Shown here: positions 46,147 through 55,448 of the stretch, piece after piece
Layout: every line of letters starts with the position of its first letter
How positions within the stretch are numbered: the first letter of the stretch is position 1
Source: JABDQA01 sp963759125
GTDB taxonomy: Bacteria; Desulfobacterota; Desulfobulbia; Desulfobulbales; Desulfocapsaceae
Length of the DNA: 64,000 nucleotides
Reading direction: 5' to 3'
Assembly (NCBI GenBank): GCA_963759125.1
Contig: CAVWXN010000005.1
Location: forward strand, 62,001-126,000
Program-made: the position numbers and the translations under genes
The notes under the pieces: generated by a model
What the model saw: the letters and a program-made list of their open reading frames with translations, nothing else
What the model was told of the DNA's origin: nothing
The model's database searches: none

Positions 46147-49100
46147 ATGAATGCACCGATCACCACCTATACTCCCAGTCACAATATCAGGATCATCACT
46201 GCCACCTCCCTGTTCGACGGCCATGACGCCTCGACCAACATAATGCGCAGAATCCTGCAGGACAGCGGTGTTGAAGTGATCCATCTGGCCCACAACCGTT
46301 CAGTGCAGGAGCTGGTTGACACTGCCATAGAGGAAGACGCTCAGGGGATCGCGATGTCAAGCTACCAGGGCGGTCACATGGAATCCTTCAAGTATATGAT
46401 TGACCTGCTCAAAGAAAGAGGCGCTTCCCACATCAAAGTATTCGGTGGTGGAGGCGGGGTGATCGTCGCCGACGAGATTGCCGAGCTGGAGGAATACGGA
46501 GTCACCAAAATTTACTCACCAGAAGACGGGGCCACCATGGGACTGCAGGGGATGGCCAATCACATGATCGAGCAGATGGATTTTTCCACCCTCAGCCATC
46601 ACGACCTCGACCCTGCTTCTCTGACAGTGCAAAACAAACGGGAACTGGCGGGCTTCATCACGGCCATGCAGCTGGCCAAAGCGACCGACCAGGAGCGCCT
46701 GCAGCAGCTCACGGCAGCGATCGCTCCGCTGGCCGAAAAACACAATCCTCCGGTGGTCGGCATTACCGGCACAGGAGGAGCTGGCAAGTCCTCTTTGACC
46801 GATGAGATCATAGTTCGTTTTCTGCACGACATCAAAGATATCGACATCTGTATCATCTGCTGCGATCCGTCCCGCCGAAAAACTGGGGGCGCCCTGCTCG
46901 GCGACCGTATAAGGATGAATTCGATCTGTAATTCCGAGCGGGTCTACATGCGCAGCCTGGCCACCAGAGACTCTGCCAACGAGGTCTCCGAAGCGCTTCC
47001 CGAAGCGATTATGGTCGCCAAGGCGGCCGGCTTTGATCTCGTTATTGCCGAAACCGCGGGCATCGGTCAGGGCGACTCGAAAATCACCGATCTGGCAGAT
47101 ATCTCCATCTATGTCATGACCAGCGATTACGGCGCGCCCTCGCAACTCGAAAAAATCGACATGCTCGATTACGCCGACCTCATCGTGGTCAACAAGTTTG
47201 AGAAAAAGGGCAGCGACGACGCCATCAGAGATATTCGCAAGCAGGTGCAGCGTAACCGCAAAGCCTGGGAGTCTAAACCGGAAGCCTTTCCGGTCTACGG
47301 CACCATCGCCTCCAAGTTCAACGATGACGGTGTTTCCGCCCTCTATCACGGGATTGTCGAGCTCCTGAAGGAGAAGTCCGGGTTTGCTTTCAGCCCGTCG
47401 CTGCCGAAACCCGACAGCAAGGTGTCCTCCTCGAAAACCATCGTCATCCCTGCCGAGAGAATCAGATACCTGGCCGAGATTGCAGAGACGATCAGAAAGT
47501 ATCACGCCAAATCGGCCGAGCTGGGCGAAAAGATCTCCCACCGTAACCACTTCCTTCAAAGTGCAGAGATGTTGGCTGCAATGGACGACGAACAAGCTGG
47601 GCAAAGTGCTGCCCTGCTGAACGAGCAGGCTGAGAAACTCTCCGCTGACATCGACAAGGACTCCGAAACCCTGCTGCAGGAATGGGACACCATCAAAGAG
47701 GCGTACTCCGGCGATGAGCTTATCTACCAGGTCAGAGGGCGGGAAGTGCGGGTGCCGCTGATTACCACCTCGCTGTGCCACTCGAGGATCCCCAAGATCG
47801 CGCTGCCGGCCTTCAAGGATCCGGGCGACATCTACCGCTGGCTGAGAAAAGAGCACCTGCCGGGTTATTTCCCCTATACCGGCGGTGTCTTTCCGCTGAA
47901 AAGAACGGCCGAGGATCCAACCCGGATGTTTGCCGGAGAAGGTGGTCCGGCCCAGACCAACCGCCGGTTCAAACTGCTGTCCGCCAATTACGAGGCCAAG
48001 CGGCTGTCGACCGCCTTCGATTCGGTCACGCTTTACGGCTGGGATCCTGCCGAGCGCCCTGACATTTACGGTAAAATAGGAACGTCCGGGGTGAGCATCT
48101 GCACGCTGGACGATATCAAACTGCTCTACGACGGTTTTGATCTCTGTTTTCCGACCACCTCGGTGTCGATGACCATCAACGGACCGGCGCCGATCATTCT
48201 GGCCATGTTCATGAATGCGGCAGTTGATCAGCAGCTGGAAAAATATGAGAACGAAAACGGCCATAAGCCCGATCAGCAAAAAGCCCGAGAAATAACAGAG
48301 CTGGTTCTGGCCAACGTGCGCGGAACCGTTCAGGCTGATATCCTCAAGGAAGACCAGGGCCAGAACACCTGCATCTTCTCCATCGAGTTCGCCCTCAAAA
48401 TGATGGGTGACATTCAGGAGTTCTTCATTGCCAACCAGGTCAAAAACTTCTACTCGGTCTCAGTCTCCGGCTACCATATCGCTGAAGCAGGTGCCAACCC
48501 GATCACTCAGCTGGCCCTGACCCTGTCCAACGGCTTCACCTACGTCGAATACTACCTGGCCCGCGGCATGGATATTGATGAGATCGCCCCCAACCTCTCG
48601 TTCTTCTTTTCCAACGGCATGGAGCCGGAGTACACGGTGATCGGCCGGGTCGCCCGCAGAATCTGGGCCGTGGCAATGAAAGAGAAATACGGCGCCTCGA
48701 CTTCCTCACAGCGGCTCAAGTACCACATCCAGACCTCGGGCCGCAGTCTGCACAGCCAGGAAATCCAGTTCAATGATATCAGAACCACCCTGCAGGCGCT
48801 CTGTGCCATTTACGACAATTGCAACAGCCTGCACACCAATGCCTATGACGAGGCCATCACCACCCCGAGCCAGGAGTCGGTGCGGCGGGCGCTGGCCATT
48901 CAGCTCATTATCAATCGTGAATGGGGGCTGGCCAAGAATGAAAACATGAACCAGGGCAGTTTTATCGTTGAGGAGCTCACCGATCTGGTCGAGGAGGCGG
49001 TTCTCACCGAGTTCGACCGGATCACCGAGCGGGGCGGCGTACTCGGAGCCATGGAAACCGGCTACCAGAGAAGCCGCATCCAGGAAGAGTCGATGTATTA

Positions 49101-49425
49101 CGAGCACCTCAAACATTCCGGGGAGTACCCGATAATCGGGGTAAACACCTTTAGAAACCCCGAGGCCGATTTTGCTGCGGAAAATGCAACTCTTGAACTG
49201 GTCCGGGCCTCCGACGAGGACAAGCAGGAGCAGCTCGATCGGCTGGCTGACTTTCAGAGCCGTCACCAGGATGAATCCGGTCCGGCGCTGGAGCGTTTGA
49301 AGCAGGTGGCATTGAATGACGGCAATATCTTTGCAGAGTTGATGGAGACGGTCAAGACCTGCAGCCTCGGCCAGATCACGGGAGCCCTCTACGAGGTGGG
49401 CGGGCAGTACCGGAGGAATATGTGA
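46147..49425 (+). CDS. icmF: fused isobutyryl-CoA mutase (IcmF)
   Basis: Adenosylcobalamin-dependent mutase of 1092 residues, with B12 domain, G-protein chaperone and mutase domain in one chain, as in IcmF. The B12 domain (about 1-145) has LFDGHDASTNIMRRIL (the cobalt-binding DxH) and the downstream GGGGG loop. The G domain, from about residue 205, has GTGGAGKSS, DPSRRKTGGALLGDRIRM, ETAGIGQGDSKI and NKFEKKG. The catalytic domain, from about residue 590, includes GTSGVSICTLDDIKLLYDGFD and VSVSGYHIAEAGANP. The ATG at 46147 has a GAGGAAG site. It interconverts isobutyryl-CoA and butyryl-CoA and so feeds branched acids into the adjacent beta-oxidation genes. Confidence 0.95.
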   Translation: MNAPITTYTPSHNIRIITATSLFDGHDASTNIMRRILQDSGVEVIHLAHNRSVQELVDTAIEEDAQGIAMSSYQGGHMESFKYMIDLLKERGASHIKVFGGGGGVIVADEIAELEEYGVTKIYSPEDGATMGLQGMANHMIEQMDFSTLSHHDLDPASLTVQNKRELAGFITAMQLAKATDQERLQQLTAAIAPLAEKHNPPVVGITGTGGAGKSSLTDEIIVRFLHDIKDIDICIICCDPSRRKTGGALLGDRIRMNSICNSERVYMRSLATRDSANEVSEALPEAIMVAKAAGFDLVIAETAGIGQGDSKITDLADISIYVMTSDYGAPSQLEKIDMLDYADLIVVNKFEKKGSDDAIRDIRKQVQRNRKAWESKPEAFPVYGTIASKFNDDGVSALYHGIVELLKEKSGFAFSPSLPKPDSKVSSSKTIVIPAERIRYLAEIAETIRKYHAKSAELGEKISHRNHFLQSAEMLAAMDDEQAGQSAALLNEQAEKLSADIDKDSETLLQEWDTIKEAYSGDELIYQVRGREVRVPLITTSLCHSRIPKIALPAFKDPGDIYRWLRKEHLPGYFPYTGGVFPLKRTAEDPTRMFAGEGGPAQTNRRFKLLSANYEAKRLSTAFDSVTLYGWDPAERPDIYGKIGTSGVSICTLDDIKLLYDGFDLCFPTTSVSMTINGPAPIILAMFMNAAVDQQLEKYENENGHKPDQQKAREITELVLANVRGTVQADILKEDQGQNTCIFSIEFALKMMGDIQEFFIANQVKNFYSVSVSGYHIAEAGANPITQLALTLSNGFTYVEYYLARGMDIDEIAPNLSFFFSNGMEPEYTVIGRVARRIWAVAMKEKYGASTSSQRLKYHIQTSGRSLHSQEIQFNDIRTTLQALCAIYDNCNSLHTNAYDEAITTPSQESVRRALAIQLIINREWGLAKNENMNQGSFIVEELTDLVEEAVLTEFDRITERGGVLGAMETGYQRSRIQEESMYYEHLKHSGEYPIIGVNTFRNPEADFAAENATLELVRASDEDKQEQLDRLADFQSRHQDESGPALERLKQVALNDGNIFAELMETVKTCSLGQITGALYEVGGQYRRNM

Positions 49426-49432
49426 GATTACT

Positions 49433-49490
49433 GGGGACACAATACCTATCCTGTCCCTGGGTTTGGGGACAGGATAGGTATTGTGTCCCC
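49433..49490. repeat. REP-like palindrome
   Basis: A perfect 25-base inverted repeat: left arm 49433-49457 (GGGGACACAATACCTATCCT, then GTCCC), right arm 49466-49490, loop 49458-49465. It is related to the palindrome at 11421-11466. It lies only eight bases after the icmF stop and just before the ribosome-binding site of the HAD gene, so it may also modulate expression of the genes downstream. Confidence 0.78.
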
Positions 49491-49513
49491 TCTTTAACCG
49501 ACCAGGAGGAATT

Positions 49514-50188
49514 ATGACCATCACCATCGGCTTTGATGTCTACGGCACCCTGATCGACACCGCAGGTGTGACCAAGGCGCTGGGCCAGTTCGCCGGAGAG
49601 CGGGCAGTCCAATTTTCCAATCTCTGGCGGGAGAAGCAGCTTGAATATTCCTTCCGCAGGGCATTGATGCAAAACTACGTGCACTTCGGATTCTGCACCA
49701 GATACGCGCTCGACTATACCTGCACCGCACTGGGTATTGAAATTTCAGCTCACGACAAGGAAGAACTGCTGGCCGGCTACAAGGTCCTGCCTCCTTTTGG
49801 GGACGCGTCTGAAGCACTGCCAGAGCTGAAGCAGGCGGGCTTCAGGCTTTTTGCCTTCTCCAACGGCAAGCCCGAGGACGTTGCCTCGCTGCTTGAAAAC
49901 AGCGGCATCAGTTCCTACTTTGAAGATGTGGTCAGCACCGATGAGATCAAAAGTTTCAAGCCGAACCCGGCAGTCTATGCCCATTTCCTCAGACGATCCG
50001 GAGCAACCGGCAAGGAAGCCTGGCTGATCTCCGGCAACCCCTTTGACGTCATCGGAGCCATCTCCGCCGGTATGCGGGGGGCCTGGGTCAAGCGTTCTCC
50101 GCAGGCAATATTCGATCCGTGGGAGATTGAGCCGACCATAACCATTGGCTCTCTTTCAGAGCTGGCTGAAGGCATCGACAGAACCTAG
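49514..50188 (+). CDS. HAD-superfamily hydrolase (haloacid dehalogenase type II-like)
   Basis: HAD hydrolase of 224 residues. The nucleophile motif is FDVYGTLIDT (motif I). AFSNGKPEDV (motif II), the lysine in DEIKSFKPNPAVY (motif III) and the WLISGNPFDVIGA region (motif IV) follow. The pattern is that of 2-haloacid dehalogenase type II-like proteins. Family members also include phosphatases, so dehalogenation is not proven. It has an AGGAGGA site five bases before the ATG. It lies between icmF and the selenoprotein gene. Confidence 0.85.
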   Translation: MTITIGFDVYGTLIDTAGVTKALGQFAGERAVQFSNLWREKQLEYSFRRALMQNYVHFGFCTRYALDYTCTALGIEISAHDKEELLAGYKVLPPFGDASEALPELKQAGFRLFAFSNGKPEDVASLLENSGISSYFEDVVSTDEIKSFKPNPAVYAHFLRRSGATGKEAWLISGNPFDVIGAISAGMRGAWVKRSPQAIFDPWEIEPTITIGSLSELAEGIDRT

Positions 50189-50223
50189 GTTGGCCTTCTC
50201 AACCTCTTTTATCGGAGTCCGCT

Positions 50224-51447
50224 ATGGTCCGGCTCGAACAATACCAGGAAGACGAGCGCCGTCATCTGCTCGATCTTCCCTGCCCCACCTATGATTACAC
50301 TCCTTTTGTCCGGGGGCTGACCTCCGCCCGGGCACGGGTGGCAATCGTCTCGACGGCCGGGCTGCACCGCCGTTCCGACAGGCCCTTTGCTTTGGGCGAA
50401 GCGGGCTACAGAGTGATCCCCAAAGACATTGACCCGGCGGACCTGGTAATGAGTCATGTTTCCACCAACTTTGACCGCACCGGTTTTCAGCTGGATGTCA
50501 ACATGGTCTTGCCTCTGGATCGCCTCAGGGAACTGGCCGAGCTCGGAGTTATTGACTCGGTAGCGGACTATCACTACTCCTTCATGGGGGCCACAGATCC
50601 GACCCCGATGGAGACAGAAGCCAGGAATCTGGCCGCTCTGCTTAAAAATGACCGGGTCAACTGCGTGCTGCTGGTGCCGGTCTGACCCAATTGTACGCGC
50701 GCCGTGGGCGGGCTCTCGCATTATTTCGAAGATGAAGGCATTGCCACCACCCAGATAAGCCTGATCAAAGAACATTCCCAGAAGATGAAACCGCCCCGGG
50801 CTCTCTGGGTGACTTTCCCGCTGGGGAGACCGCTGGGCAACCCCAACGATCCCGAATTTCAGCGAGATGTTCTCAGCCAGGCATTGAACCTGCTGCAAGA
50901 AGCCGAGGGACCGGTGCTGGCCGACTATCCCCTCGATGCCGACGACAGCCAGGCCGAGCCGGCAATACCGGCCTGCCCGGTGGATTTCAGCTCCCGGAAT
51001 CAGGAGTTGACCGACATCGAAAGACTCCTGCAGAAGTTTGAGTCAGAATTCAATTCCCTGCACACCTGGCATACCATCGCCCTCGAGCAGAGGGGACGGA
51101 CGGCCTGCGGGGTCAGCGGTCTCAGCTTTGAGGAACTCCGCTCCCTCTATGCAGATTTCATCACCGCCAATACTGACGGTCTCTCCAAGTTTGAGGCGAA
51201 CCTGGCGAGCGCACTGAGACATGCAGCCGAGGATTTGAAAAGCTGCTATTACGAAGCCCTGTCAGCCCAGCCGGGCCAACCCACCGACGCCGCCTCACTG
51301 GCGGACTGGTTCTGGGGTGACACCTATGCGGCGGCGGTTATCAACGAGGTCAGGAAGAAGTGTCTGGAACAAGGCAGCAAAGAGATGAATATCACTGGAA
51401 AACTGCTGCTGATTCCCCGAAACCAGCTGCATCGGTTTGAGGTTTAA
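50224..51447 (+). CDS. selenoprotein, glycine/sarcosine/betaine reductase B-like (UGA = Sec)
   Basis: A 407-residue protein interrupted by a TGA at 50683-50685 that is best read as selenocysteine (residue 154). The upstream part ends VNCVLLVPV. Reading through gives U-P-N-C followed by TRAVGGLSHYFEDEGIATTQ, all in frame with the next open stretch. The UxxC redox motif and the flanking sequence fit the selenoprotein B family of glycine/sarcosine/betaine/proline reductases. A candidate SECIS hairpin lies 12 bases after the TGA (50697-50713). About 150 residues of C-terminal extension follow. The substrate is unknown; selenol-dependent reduction is the family's chemistry. It is the last gene of the run from icmF. 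Confidence 0.8.
50697..50713 (+). promoter_or_regulatory. candidate bacterial SECIS hairpin
   Basis: Stem GC-G-CGCC with GGCG-G-GC around the loop GTG: six pairs with one G-G mismatch, starting 12 bases after the in-frame TGA. Position, size and a G in the apical loop fit bacterial selenocysteine insertion elements that bind SelB. The fold was drawn by eye. Confidence 0.45.
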
Positions 51448-51707
51448 TATCTCCAAAGCTTCACTGCACCCGGTCACTGGTGAGATTATAACACCGATAA
51501 TTACACTAAGCATGTTGATTCGACCGTGATTTGTTATAGTGTAAGTTGAAACGGGGCGAATTAGAAGACTTCGCTCCGCACTGTTTACCAACAGATGGTT
51601 TACTATCGGTTACGGCATAATGGTTTCTCATCCCCGGTCTCATAACCTTAGACGATTTGATAGCTCGAGGTTTTCCCAACGAGTCAAGCTCTGATGGAGC
51701 AACAAGA

Positions 51708-52130
51708 ATGACCGACCGTCACCAGCAAATCCGTTTAACACTGGACAATTCGCTCACTGAACTGGTCCGACTGAACGATATGTTGGAGCAGTTCAATAAA
51801 GATTGGCTGTTATCAGATAAACTCCTTTTGCAACTCAATCTTGTTCTCGAAGAGCTCTTTACCAATGCAGTCAGTTACGGCTATGAAGACGACTCGAAAC
51901 AACAGATTGACTTTCACTTTCTGCTTAGTGCTGATGAAATTCAGATTACCATGTGCGATAATGGTCGACCTTTTGATCCAACCTTTCCAGAAGATCCGGA
52001 TCTAGACGGGCCTCTGTCTGAAAAAGAGATAGGTGGACTAGGAATTTTTCTGGCTCGTCAATACACCGACACGCTTAACTACAGACGGGAAGAAAACAAA
52101 AATATCGTTACCCTGACAAAAAAAATCTGA
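51708..52130 (+). CDS. RsbW/SpoIIAB-like serine kinase, anti-sigma type
   Basis: ATP-binding protein of 140 residues with the GHKL fold of anti-sigma serine kinases. The N-box is LVLEELFTNAVSYGYED, the G1 box CDNGRPFDP, and the G2-like segment IGGLGIFLARQYTD. The ATG at 51708 (MTDRHQQIRL) has GGAG nine bases upstream and is preferred over the longer frame from 51657. It sits 36 bases before the STAS gene. Together with the SpoIIE-type phosphatase at 58799 they would form a partner-switching module. No sigma factor gene is nearby. Confidence 0.85.
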   Translation: MTDRHQQIRLTLDNSLTELVRLNDMLEQFNKDWLLSDKLLLQLNLVLEELFTNAVSYGYEDDSKQQIDFHFLLSADEIQITMCDNGRPFDPTFPEDPDLDGPLSEKEIGGLGIFLARQYTDTLNYRREENKNIVTLTKKI

Positions 52131-52166
52131 AAAAATACTTATAATCACCCAATAGGAGGGTTTCTG

Positions 52167-52505
52167 ATGGATATTCGCAAAACAGAAGAGCAGGGTGTGG
52201 TAATACTGGCACCCGACGGGAGGCTGGATTCGAACAGTGCCCCGTTACTGGAACAGGAAATAGGCTTGATCGGTTCCGATGATAACGGTCACCACCTGCT
52301 TCTTGATTTCAGCCGGGTTGAATATATTTCCAGTGCTGGACTACGGGTCGTATTGAAGACCGTAAAGGAGCGTCAGGCTGCCAGTAAATCCTTTGCGGTG
52401 AGCAATATGCAGGATCACGTCCGGGAGGTATTTGAGATTTCCGGTTTCGATTCCTATGTGACGATTCATCCCGACACCCCGCGAGCGCTTGAAAATTTCA
52501 AGTAG
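52167..52505 (+). CDS. STAS anti-anti-sigma factor (RsbV/SpoIIAA-like)
   Basis: STAS-domain antagonist of 112 residues. The phosphorylated serine is expected in YISSAGLRVVLKTV, the conserved loop after the third strand (LLLDFSRVE). An AGGAGGG site precedes the ATG. It is the substrate of the RsbW-like kinase encoded upstream and of the SpoIIE phosphatase encoded at 58799. Its free form should bind either the kinase or a cluster protein. Confidence 0.9.
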   Translation: MDIRKTEEQGVVILAPDGRLDSNSAPLLEQEIGLIGSDDNGHHLLLDFSRVEYISSAGLRVVLKTVKERQAASKSFAVSNMQDHVREVFEISGFDSYVTIHPDTPRALENFK

Positions 52506-52516
52506 CAGGTGCCTCA

Positions 52517-52852
52517 GTGAGTGCCGATAAGCGAAAAGACGGCCGGGTCAGACTGGCCGAAGACATCATGTTTGCCAAGCGGTCAGACCACCCGTTCTGC
52601 TATTATGGTGCAAAAACAATAAATTACAGCCTGGGAGGCTTGTGCTTTCAAAGTCGATACCACGCCCTTCCCGGCGATAATCTCTGTGTGAGGATGATCG
52701 GCCGGCATCTGCAGTCCTTCAGTTCGCTCGAAGAGCTCACCTGTATTGCCGAAGTACGCTGGTGTTCCCAGATAAGTTCCCCGGATACACCAGCCTACCA
52801 CATCGGTCTCCACTATCACGGTAACCTGATCCCGCCCTTGTTCAGACCCTGA
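52517..52852 (+). CDS. PilZ-domain protein
   Basis: Protein of 111 residues starting at a GTG. The c-di-GMP motifs are recognisable but diverged: an RKDGRVRLAED box near the start and NYSLGGLCF in place of (D/N)xSxxG. It is probably a c-di-GMP receptor or degenerate relative. It lies 11 bases after the STAS gene and 75 bases before the ABC gene. That links partner switching with second-messenger input. Confidence 0.8.
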   Translation: MSADKRKDGRVRLAEDIMFAKRSDHPFCYYGAKTINYSLGGLCFQSRYHALPGDNLCVRMIGRHLQSFSSLEELTCIAEVRWCSQISSPDTPAYHIGLHYHGNLIPPLFRP

Positions 52853-52927
52853 AAGGCAACTTGATGTGTCTGTTCATGAGTCTGCAACAAGCGGCATGAC
52901 TCAGACCGCAAATCTGATCAATAATTA

Positions 52928-55448
52928 ATGCGTCCACGAACTGAAGTGCCTATCTATAAACGCTCACTACTTTCTTGGGTGTTCAAAACCAGCGTGTCGC
53001 TGCAATTTGTGCTGCTGCTGCTGATTCTCGGAGTAGTGTTTCTGCGGGTGCTGCCGCTTGAGATACAGAAGCGCATTATCAATGACGTGCTTGCCGTCGG
53101 CGATGTCAGCCAGCTCCTGGTCTACTGCCTGATTTTTCTGCTCGCGGTTGTCTTCTCAAGCCTGCTCAAACTCTCAGTCAATGGGGTGCAGACAATTATC
53201 GGTCAGCGGGCCCTGACCGATATGCGCAGAGAGCTGTATCAACACATCTTGCGTTTGCCACTCAGTTTTTTCAGGAAAACCCCTACAGGAACCGTGGTTG
53301 CCTGTCTGGTGAGCGAGCTTTCCGCCTCGGCCAATTTCGTCGGTGCCGCCATTGCGGTGCCCTTGAGCAATATACTCACCCTGGTGGCCATCGGTGCCTA
53401 TCTTATCTGGCTTAATGCTTTGCTGGGCATCGTTACCCTCTCAATCTACCCGGTTGCCCTGTTTATCGTACCGCTGGTGCAACGCGGCGTGAATAACTGG
53501 AACAAGCGCCGGGTCGATTCCTCCAACAAGATGGCGAGCCGCATTACCGAATCGGTAAGCGGCATCAGTGAAATCCATGCCCAGGGATCATTTCAGGGCG
53601 AGGAGCGATCCTACAACAAGATCATCGAACGGTTGCTGAAAATCCGTATCATCTGGACCTTGTACCGATACGGGGTAAAGGTCACCAACAACCTGTTTGT
53701 CGGTTTGGGACCGGTGGTGGTCATGCTGCTTGGCGGCTATCTGCTGATGCAGGGCGAGACCGAGCTGGGTTCTATCGTGGCGTTTCTCTCCGCCCAGGAA
53801 AAACTTTATGATCCGTGGAAAGAGCTGATCGATTTCTATCAGACCCAACAGGACGCCTCGGTTCGCTATCAGAAAGTTATGCAGATTTTTACCGGCGAGA
53901 CAGAATTCACCCTCATCGCTGAGCAGCGTTCGCCCCCCGCCATTCAGGGAGGTATAGAAATCCGGGATCTCGAGTTTGTCACACCGAATGGCATCAAGCT
54001 GCTGGATCAGGTAAACCTCTCCATCAAAGCCGGCGAACATCTGGCCCTTGTCGGTTTTTCCGGCTCGGGAAAATCGACTTTAGCCAAATGTATCGGGCAA
54101 TTATATTCCTACACCGGTGGTGAATTGCTGATCGACGGCCGCTCCGTAGCCCAGATGTCGAAGGAGGAGGTTGTCCGCTCGGTCGGGCTTTATCTCCCAG
54201 GATCCTATCATTTTTTCGGGAACCATCAATGACAACCTCACCTATGCCTGCAACGCTCTTGCCGACTTCCCGGACCGTGATAACGACCAGGAACCAGTGA
54301 GTCTGGACGATAAAATTGCTGTGCTCCAACAAGCCGGAGTCTTTGTCGACACCCTGCGCTTTGGACTCAACACGATCCTCGATCATCAGCGCCATCCCGA
54401 ACTCGAAGAGAGGTTTCTTAAGATTCGGGCAAATTTCCAGAAGAATTTCGGGGCTGAGTTGGCCGAACATGTTGAATTTTACTATCAGGACAACTATCTC
54501 TATCACTCGACAATTGTCGAAAACCTCATTTTTGGCTCGATTCAGAGTGATTTGACCCTCGACAGTCTGGAAGAGAACCGCGAGTTCCTTTCCTTTCTTG
54601 ACAGTGTCAGCCTCAAACTGCCTCTGCTGGAAACCGGTGCCGAACTTCTCAAACAGACCGTCGACATTCTCGGCAGGGATGTGCCCAGGGACAATGTCTT
54701 TTTTGAACAGACTCCTGTCGAGCCGAACGAGTATGACCGCTATCTCGAACTTGCCGATCAACTGGGTACTGCTCCACTTGCCAAACTATCAAGCGAAAAC
54801 CGGCGGCTTCTGAGGAAGGTGGCATTTCGCTATATCCCGGCCCGCCATAAGATTGTCGATCTGCAGCCGCTGCTGGAAAAATTGATTCTTGCCGGCCGAA
54901 ATGAGTTTCTTTCCTGGTCTGGAGAGCATATGGCTGGAGCTGTGTCGTTTTACAAAGACACTGAGTATATCCGCAGCCAGTCAATTCTGAACAATATCTT
55001 CTACGGTAATCTGACCAGTGACTCACCCAAGGTCGAAGATCGGGTCAATCAGTGTATCGTTCAACTCCTTATCGAAGAAGATCTGCTGGAGCAGGTGGCA
55101 GCGATCGGCATGGAATTTGATGTGGGTAATCGAGGCGACAAGCTTTCCGGTGGTCAGCAGCAGAAACTCAGCATTGCCAGAGTCCTGCTGAAAAAACCGA
55201 AAGTGCTTATAATGGATGAGGCAACTTCGGCTCTGGATAATAATTCGCAGAGCAGAATCCAGAACCTCATAGAAAAATGGAAAGGAAGCCGTACAGTCAT
55301 ATCTGTCATTCACCGGCTCGATCTTTTACCGTCTTTCGATAAGGTGGCGGTGATGAAATCTGGAAGAATCATCGAATCCGGCGAACCACAAAAACTGTTG
55401 GCAGATCAGGGGGTGCTGCATGAACTCGTCCACGGAAAGAAACGTTGA
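52928..55448 (+). pseudogene. ABC exporter half-transporter with expanded ATPase domain; +1 frameshift
   Basis: Type I ABC exporter of about 839 residues: six-helix TMD (about 20-330), then NBD with Walker A VGFSGSGKST. The frame shifts at 54185-54188, right before the Q-loop FISQDPIIFSGTINDNLTYA. One base removed restores it. Between Q-loop and signature LSGGQQQKLS there are about 290 residues, some 230 more than usual. Three Q-loop-like segments recur: SQDPIIFSGTINDNLTYA, YQDNYLYHSTIVENLIFG, YKDTEYIRSQSILNNIFYG. Walker B VLIMDEATSALD and switch His VIHRLD are normal. The shift may be a sequencing error. It overlaps the cNMP gene by 29 bases. Confidence 0.82.

Noticed and set aside
46516..48279. 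Long (587-codon) open frame on the minus strand opposite icmF
   Set aside because: A shadow of the icmF reading frame with low-complexity, unnatural composition; IcmF on the plus strand accounts for the region.
50224..50685. Stop codon splitting the reductase gene, first taken as a nonsense mutation
   Set aside because: Both halves are in one frame, the joined motif is U-P-N-C as in the selenoprotein B family, and a hairpin follows. Selenocysteine is the better reading.
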